A DNA stretch of 64,000 bases from assembly GCA_019843655.1 (NCBI GenBank), contig JACDQD010000004.1, forward strand, positions 2,790,001-2,854,000. The letters run 5' to 3'. Position numbers and translations under genes: made by a program. The notes beneath the pieces were generated by a model. That model was not told the origin of the DNA. It did no database searches and saw only the letters and a list, made by a program, of their open reading frames with translations. This document shows, one piece after another, positions 62,315-64,000 of the stretch; the stretch's first letter is position 1; each line of letters opens with the position of its first letter. The DNA is from Lethocerus indicus (lineage: Eukaryota > Arthropoda > Insecta > Hemiptera > Belostomatidae).

Positions 62315-63792
62315 CTAAACAAAACAAAAAATAAATTATATATTTAATAAATATATTATAATTTGGCTGTAATAATGAATCACAAACCAATAACTTGTAT
62401 TAAAATACCTAAGTTGTAGATGATAATTTGCATTTAAAACCATCAACTAGAATATTTTGTTAGACTACAATTTTTGTTTATTTCCTCACAATTCCTTTAC
62501 AATCCTTCTATAAAACTGTGGTGTTTTACTCATTAGTCAACTCACCACATAACAGAACACAGAATTCTATTGACACTATACAAATAATAATAATCATTAG
62601 TACCTATTACATAAACTAATCATTCTGTATATTTCTATTCTACTTTGATTGCTGAATATTTTCATTATTCTATGATGCAATTAATATCTTTGTGCTGCAC
62701 TATAAAAGAAAGGACAAGTAATAATAATTACTAATAATACTATTAGTAATAATAACACCCTTACACAGGTTCCATAATTTGTCAGTTTCACAAAAAAATG
62801 TTAAATATTCAACTGCATTATTTAAAATGAACAATTCTTGGAGGAATGTCTAATTTAATAATAAGCTGTTGTTTCCCCCCAAAAAAGTTACAGACATAAC
62901 TTAATTATTTATAATGGACAGTTCTTTTATCTTCTTTCTAATTAGAAGAATTATTAAATTTCACAAAGTTTATTTACTTACTCCCCCACTTTATCTCCAT
63001 GATTCAGCTATAAAAGTTAACCCTAGATTTTATGTTAGTAAATTTTAGATATTTCATCTAGAATTTTGTTTGAACTTACATATATGCATATATTTTTATT
63101 TCAAATTTTAGAGCAGCAGACATTAAAGGAAATCACGAAATTGTAATAAAAGTTATTTTACAGTTGTTGAAATACAGAAAAATTATTTGTGTATTTTCTG
63201 TCTCCACTAACTTATCTGGTCTTATGCGGAACCCATTAGTCACCATTGTTAGTATTATTCAGTCAGTAATATAGGGATACATATAGTACTAGCTGTTATG
63301 TATACGGGCTTAGGAATGGTGTCCCTGCTCTGTTACTGTGGACAGTGCTAACAAGATGCTTCATCGGCAACCGACCTGCTACCTCACTTCCTCACTGACG
63401 ATGGCCTAAGCCGACTTAGCTTAAGATAAAATAAACGGATGGAGACAAAATATAAAGAGTCCCTAGAGACCACAAAAATACTTTAAAATAGAAATGCGTT
63501 TAAGAAGATTTCAGGATTTCAATTCAATACATATTTCACCCCAAATCTTAATTTGTCTATAATTCTGATACTCTGTTCCTAAGTTTACTGAGCCTAATAT
63601 ACTATTCAAATGTGTACAATATTTTCCAGATTTGAATTACTTTTTTAAAGAATTGTAATTATTTATGAATTTAATGAATTATTTGAATTTATAAATAATG
63701 TTTCGTTTATACAAAATCAGGTTTTAATACAATATACAATATTAATGAAGACCGGTGATTAAGAATACGAAGAATATTGGCAGTATGTAAAA
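62315..63792. other. AT-rich non-coding stretch
   Basis: No gene seen. Contains one degenerate foldback copy (63190-63450). Confidence 0.5.
63190..63450. repeat. Decayed foldback-family copy
   Basis: Left part TTTTCTGTCTCCACTAACTT and CTGGTCTTATGCGGAACCC with TTAGTCACC; right part CTGACGATGGCCTAAGCCGA (63395-63414) then CTTAGC and ATGGAGACAAAATA. The arms are inverted relative to each other as in the intact copies. Confidence 0.5.
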
Positions 63793-63831
63793 ATGGCGAA
63801 GTGTTACATCATCTTTTCGGCGTCACTTCAG
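63793..63831 (+). CDS. Candidate first coding exon of a gene leaving the window
   Basis: ATG in good context opens MAKCYIIFSASLQ and meets a consensus donor CAG|GTAATT after 13 codons. The hydrophobic stretch could begin a signal peptide or membrane segment. The gene would continue past base 64000. Too short to identify. Confidence 0.3.
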
Positions 63832-64000
63832 GTAATTATTACTTTTTTCTTTCTAATAACGCTACATAGCCGTAATCAATAGTCTCTATTAAGTAAAAAA
63901 AAGTCTTACATGTCTTTGGGAAAGTCGATATCTATAGTTTCTCAAATTTCCGGAAAGTAACTTACAAAGCCTATGTCGTACAAAATCCCCCGGGTCCCTT

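Overview
The window reads as nuclear DNA of an insect or close arthropod. It is AT-rich with long introns, GT-AG splice sites, AATAAA poly(A) signals, many microsatellites and dispersed repeats. Four genes are recognisable: an insect-type short peptidoglycan recognition protein (PGRP), an integrin alpha subunit, nuclear-pore Nup107 and mitochondrial MIA40/CHCHD4. I cannot name the order or species from the sequence. There are no bacterial-style operons, CRISPR arrays or rRNA genes. I found no tRNA by eye, but I did not scan exhaustively.

Layout. 1-3.9 kb: mostly non-coding, with one possible short coding exon and a repeat copy abutting the PGRP exon. 3.88-4.41 kb (+): last or only coding exon of a PGRP. 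6.25-35.74 kb (-): a three-exon gene for a protein of about 268 aa that I do not recognise; its introns of about 9.7 and 19 kb fill most of the first half of the window and hold repeats. 36.56-47.20 kb (+): a complete integrin alpha gene, reconstructed here as 19 coding exons (980 aa) in consistent phase from signal peptide to GFFTR tail. It lies head to head with the unknown gene. 47.2-50.4 kb: intergenic, repeat-bearing. 50.42-58.49 kb (-): complete Nup107, 14 coding exons, 907 aa. 60.70-61.13 kb (+): CHCHD4/MIA40, 140 aa, divergent from Nup107. 61.5-64 kb: mostly non-coding, with two possible exons of neighbouring genes.

The genes are unrelated in function (immunity, adhesion, nuclear pore, mitochondrial import), which is normal for an animal chromosome. 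The most interesting structure is a dispersed family of foldback/MITE-like repeats with inverted ends of about 50 bp. Inside it is a conserved segment with the order of a minimal type I hammerhead ribozyme: stem I strand GCTA, CTGAAGA, a GGC/GCC stem II, GAA, a tiny ACC/GGT stem III, C at the cleavage position, then TAGC completing stem I. Copies lie against the PGRP exon, near an exon of the unknown gene, inside introns and between genes. Many further decayed copies of the core are scattered along the window.
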